Shown here: positions 61,161 through 64,000 of the stretch, one piece after another
Layout: each line of letters opens with the position of its first letter
How positions within the stretch are numbered: position 1 is the stretch's first letter
Source: Niastella populi
Lineage (GTDB): Bacteria; Bacteroidota; Bacteroidia; Chitinophagales; Chitinophagaceae
Length of the DNA stretch: 64,000 bases
NCBI RefSeq assembly: GCF_002078015.1
Contig: NZ_LWBP01000145.1
Location: forward strand, 87,182 to 151,181
Direction of reading: 5' to 3'
Notes under the pieces: generated by a model
Told to the model about the DNA's origin: nothing
The model's input: the letters and a program-made list of their open reading frames with translations, nothing else
The model's database searches: none
Position numbers and translations under genes: made by a program

Positions 61161-62450
61161 CTATTTGCCATAGCTCACTTTCCAGATCATACCATTGTTA
61201 TCATCTGAAACATATAATGAGCCATCGGGGCCCTGTGCCAGTCCGCAGGGGCGGTATTTTGCTTTTCCGGTAGAGGCGCCTTGTGTAAAGCCCGAGAACC
61301 CGTCGGCAAAAACTTCCCATTTACCTGAAGGCATACCGTCTTTGAACGGAACGAACACTACAAAGAAGCCGGCCTGCGGTTCCGGTGCGCGGTTCCATGA
61401 GCCGTGGAAGGCGATAAAAGCACCGTTTTTGTATTTATCGGGAAACTGATTGCCGGTATAGAACAGGAGCGCATTCGGCGCAAGGTGACCGGGGAACTGT
61501 ACGATCGATTTTGTTTTATCGGCGCAGCGGTCAGTTTTTTTGCGGTCGCCGCCATACTCGGGGTTCAACAGCTTTTCTTTTTTGTCAACATCATAATAGC
61601 AATATGGCCAGCCGCAATCGGCGCCCTTTTTAATGCGGAACATTTCTTCAGATGGATTTTCCGCGCCTTCTTTCTGGCTGAACAGATCGGGATAGAACTG
61701 GTATAACATATCGCGGCCGTGTTGCATAACATACAGTTCATTTACCTGCGTGTTCCAGTCGAGCCCCACTACATTGCGCAAACCGGTAGCATACCGAACA
61801 CCTTCGCCATATGATTGATTGGTTTTATCTGCTTTGAACTGCCAGATCCCCCCTGCTTTTTCAAGAATAGGGCAGGGGTCCTGTCCCGGTGAACCTTTAA
61901 CGCGGTCCTGCACCTGGCAACAGTTGGAAGGGGCGCCGATGTTCACATAAATGTTTCCCTCGTTATCGAGCGTCAGTGATTTTGTTTCGTGCTGGTTTTT
62001 GGCAACCAGCCCGGTAACGATCTTTTGTTCCGAAGCGGTATCTACCGTACCTGTTTTTTCATCGATCTTATAGCGGTAAACATCCTGGTCAGATGATGCA
62101 TACAGGTAACCGTTCTTGATAGTGATGCCGGTGCCCCTGTAATTCCCAAAGCCGCTGATCTCATCGGCCCTGCCATCGCCATTGCCATCATGCAGCCTGA
62201 TGATACCTTTCCCGTCTTTCAGTTTTTCGAGTTTTACAAATACATCGCCATTGGCTGCTACAACCAGGTGGCGGGCTTTGCCGAGGCCGCTGGTAACTAC
62301 AACCGACGTAAAACCCTGGGGCAGCGTGATCGGCGGCGCGTCTTCTTTCAATGCCTTTGCTGTAGCCGAAGAATGGAGCCTGGTGGTATCATTGGCAAAT
62401 GCAGTAACGACGATCATCACTGTACATGCAAGCAGGAACTTTTTTTTCAT
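61161..62450 (-). CDS. PQQ-dependent sugar dehydrogenase-like protein
   Basis: The 429-residue exported product (signal peptide to about AFAND) is a six-bladed beta-propeller of the soluble glucose/sorbosone dehydrogenase family: LPQGFTSVVVTSGLGKARHLV, GIWQFKADKTNQSYGEGVRYATGLRN and GSLYVSDDNNGMIWKV are typical blade segments. The CCQVQD Cys-Cys pair is notable. It should oxidise a sugar or aldehyde in the periplasm and pass electrons to the cytochrome c encoded just downstream. PQQ biosynthesis genes are not in the window. ATG 62450 is preferred over 62480. Confidence 0.82.
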   Translation of the reverse strand: MKKKFLLACTVMIVVTAFANDTTRLHSSATAKALKEDAPPITLPQGFTSVVVTSGLGKARHLVVAANGDVFVKLEKLKDGKGIIRLHDGNGDGRADEISGFGNYRGTGITIKNGYLYASSDQDVYRYKIDEKTGTVDTASEQKIVTGLVAKNQHETKSLTLDNEGNIYVNIGAPSNCCQVQDRVKGSPGQDPCPILEKAGGIWQFKADKTNQSYGEGVRYATGLRNVVGLDWNTQVNELYVMQHGRDMLYQFYPDLFSQKEGAENPSEEMFRIKKGADCGWPYCYYDVDKKEKLLNPEYGGDRKKTDRCADKTKSIVQFPGHLAPNALLFYTGNQFPDKYKNGAFIAFHGSWNRAPEPQAGFFVVFVPFKDGMPSGKWEVFADGFSGFTQGASTGKAKYRPCGLAQGPDGSLYVSDDNNGMIWKVSYGK

Positions 62451-62512
62451 TGTGCAATATTTAAAGCGCTTTTTATACAAGCGGGTTTTAAAATTACTGT
62501 TTTAGCACGGCA

Positions 62513-62705
62513 ATCGGCCACCTCAGCGCGGCGTACGTCGGCAAACGGCAAACGTGAAACGGCAAACTTCAGCGCGGCCTGCTTAGGCAATCGGCTCGAA
62601 TTTCGGGCGGCCCAAGGTCGTGGATAAATCCCAGTTTTCGCGAACCCTTTCACAGCCTGCCCCGATGAAGCCGGGGTTTCACGTTTGCCGTTTCACGATT
62701 CACGA
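62513..62705. repeat. dispersed intergenic repeat, copy B (units, core and hairpin module)
   Basis: GGCAAAC and GTGAAAC units (62513-62570), conserved core (62571-62653), CCCCGATGAAG hairpin module (62648-62683) and TTTGCCG/TTTCACG/CACGATT units to 62705. The right end overlaps the last codons and stop of hisC. Confidence 0.85.
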
Positions 62706-63751
62706 TCCCAGTTTTTAATGGCATTGACAACCGAAACGTTTTCTGAAGGCGTACCTACCGTTATGCGCAAACAACCGGCGCACAATTCCACGCTGCTGCG
62801 GTCGCGCACTACGATGCCTTTTTCGAGCAAATATTTGTACAGGGCTTTGGGCGCTGTAACCTGCACCAGTAAAAAGTTGGCATCGGAAGGATAGATCTTT
62901 TGAACCACCGGAATGGTGAGCAGGTCTTTCGCCAGCAGATCGCGCTGGGCCACTATTTCACGGATCATATCATTTACCTGTCCAACCTCTTCCAGCGCCT
63001 GCAGCGTGAGCTCCTGTGAAGCCTGGTTGATGTTGTAAGGCGGTTTTATTTTGTTCATCACGTGAATGATCTCCTGCGAAGCGAATGCCATACCAACGCG
63101 CAGCGCCGCCAGCCCCCAGGCCTTCGACAGGGTTTGTAAGATCACCAGGTTGGGATAATCATTCAGTTCCTGGGTAAAAGAGCGAAAACGTGAAAAATTG
63201 ATATACGCTTCATCGATCACAACGATGCCGGAGTAATTATTCAGAATGATCTCAATATCGTCGCGGTCGAGCGAGTTGCCGGTTGGGTTATTGGGCGAAC
63301 ATAAGAAAATGATCTTGGTGTTGTCATCTATCGCTTCTTCAATGGCCGGCAGGTTGAGCTGAAAGGCAGGTGTAAGCGAAACCTTTTTTATGTTAACATC
63401 GTTGATATGCGCGCTTACTTCGTACATACCATAGGTGGGCGGACAAATCAGGATATTATCTTTCCCCGGCTCGCAGAACGCGCGCATCAATACATCTATG
63501 CATTCATCGCTGCCATTGCCAAGGAAGATGTTCTCAACCGGTACGGCTTTTATGGATGATAGTTTTTCTTTCACCTTTAACTGCAATGGATCGGGGTACC
63601 GGTTATACCATTTTGTAAGCGGCGACCCGAAACTGTTCTCATTGGCATCGAGAAAGGTGTTGGCCTCGCCTTTGAATTCATCCCTTGCGGAAGAATAGGG
63701 AACAAGTTTCTTTATATTGTCGCGTAACAGATTATTTAAATCAAATGTCAT
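62693..63751 (-). CDS. hisC: histidinol-phosphate aminotransferase
   Basis: The 352-residue PLP enzyme makes histidinol phosphate in histidine synthesis. PLP Lys210 lies in TLSKAWGLAALRVG; LDANENSFGSP and RYPDPLQLKVKEKL are the family N-terminal blocks. ATG 63751 starts the protein; an upstream extension of 50 codons passes through a repeat and is rejected. The last three codons and stop (Arg-Glu-Ser-stop) consist of the CACGATT unit of the neighbouring repeat, so the C-terminus may have been altered by it. Together with hisB it represents part of the his pathway. Confidence 0.93.
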   Translation of the reverse strand: MTFDLNNLLRDNIKKLVPYSSARDEFKGEANTFLDANENSFGSPLTKWYNRYPDPLQLKVKEKLSSIKAVPVENIFLGNGSDECIDVLMRAFCEPGKDNILICPPTYGMYEVSAHINDVNIKKVSLTPAFQLNLPAIEEAIDDNTKIIFLCSPNNPTGNSLDRDDIEIILNNYSGIVVIDEAYINFSRFRSFTQELNDYPNLVILQTLSKAWGLAALRVGMAFASQEIIHVMNKIKPPYNINQASQELTLQALEEVGQVNDMIREIVAQRDLLAKDLLTIPVVQKIYPSDANFLLVQVTAPKALYKYLLEKGIVVRDRSSVELCAGCLRITVGTPSENVSVVNAIKNWDRES

Positions 63752-63765
63752 AATATGTTTATTGT

Positions 63766-63801
63766 CGTGAAACCCCAACTTCATCGGGGCAGGCTGTGAA
63801 A
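63766..63801. repeat. hairpin module (minus sense) upstream of hisC
   Basis: Near-identical minus-sense copy of the TTTCACAGCCTGCCCCGATG module, followed by GGCAATCGGCAAT units. 63902-64000 holds only AAGAACT units and no complete gene. Confidence 0.75.
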
Positions 63802-64000
63802 CTGCAACCGGCAATCGGCAATCGGCAATAAGCTTCGCGAGAACCGCAAGTTTAGAGCCTGTTGCCGGCTTGTCAATAAAATTTAGACAAACAGCAGCCA
63901 TAAACTACAAACAACATCAATAGTGATGCCTGCAGCTGCTTTTGAGTTTCGAATAAAAGAACTAAGAACTAAGTGATAAATAGCATGACATAGGATACAC

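Noticed and set aside
1..64000. rRNA, tRNA, prophage or integrative element
   Set aside because: No tRNA-like cloverleaf with CCA end, rRNA block, integrase or phage structural gene was recognised; the only mobile-element gene is the Y1 transposase.

Overview
The window is a chromosomal segment of a Bacteroidota bacterium, most likely Chitinophagaceae (Niastella/Chitinophaga-like). The signs are lipoproteins of the SusC/SusD accessory type, a type IX secretion (T9SS) sorting domain, a PafA-type phosphatase, a sphingolipid-type serine palmitoyltransferase, ECF sigma/anti-sigma pairs, and repeated matches to the Bacteroidota promoter element TAnnTTTG. I found no rRNA, tRNA, CRISPR array, prophage or complete insertion sequence. 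Nearly all genes are housekeeping genes; the unusual content lies between them.

Layout. 0-2.2 kb: end of a nutrient-uptake locus (zinc metallohydrolase and DUF4302 lipoproteins). 2.4-4.6 kb: ECF sigma factor, anti-sigma-like protein and DUF4097-like protein. 4.8-6.9 kb: glutaryl-CoA dehydrogenase, shikimate kinase, DUF423. 7-13.6 kb: 7TM sensor kinase, ftsK, lolA, ubiX. 13.6-21.7 kb: thioredoxin-like lipoprotein, small secreted protein, serine palmitoyltransferase, pafA, M16 peptidase. 22-22.4 kb: a probable structured non-coding RNA. 23.6-29.3 kb: class I and class II aldolases side by side, an MBL-fold RNase Z-like protein, a kinase-like protein, a BtuF-like protein. 30.5-41.5 kb: cystathionine beta-synthase, hydrolase, tex, a second ECF sigma module, S41 protease, a MurNAc-kinase-like/murQ pair. 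43.9-55.2 kb: aromatic amino-acid cluster pheA, aminotransferase, tyrA, DEAD-box helicase, DAHP synthase/chorismate mutase, a Y1 transposase, aroB, aroA, aroC, plus two small genes. 55.4-59.2 kb: cell-wall genes (D-Ala-D-Ala dipeptidase-like, L,D-transpeptidase, RlpA-like) and a barrel-like protein. 59.4-63.8 kb: hisB and hisC, separated by a cytochrome c and a PQQ-type dehydrogenase.

Most interesting observations. (1) The aromatic cluster is preceded by an unannotated 30-codon leader peptide with ten consecutive Phe/Tyr codons, a consensus promoter, a textbook terminator and a matching antiterminator segment: a complete transcription attenuator for pheA. (2) Between the convergent genes lolA and ubiX lies an array of ten CATATG-centred palindromes spaced at exactly 21 bp, with A/T tracts phased at about 10.5 bp. 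(3) Many intergenic gaps carry modular repeats made of 7-8 bp units, often as inverted arms around a spacer; the units differ from locus to locus, and the repeats abut or overlap start and stop codons. (4) A Y1 (HUH, REP-associated-type) transposase sits inside the aro cluster and is flanked by such a repeat, making it a candidate mobiliser of the family. (5) A strong terminator at 22.36-22.39 kb ends a structured stretch without an ORF. Starts were moved from the longest open frame to a better-supported codon where context, homology or signal peptides argued for it.
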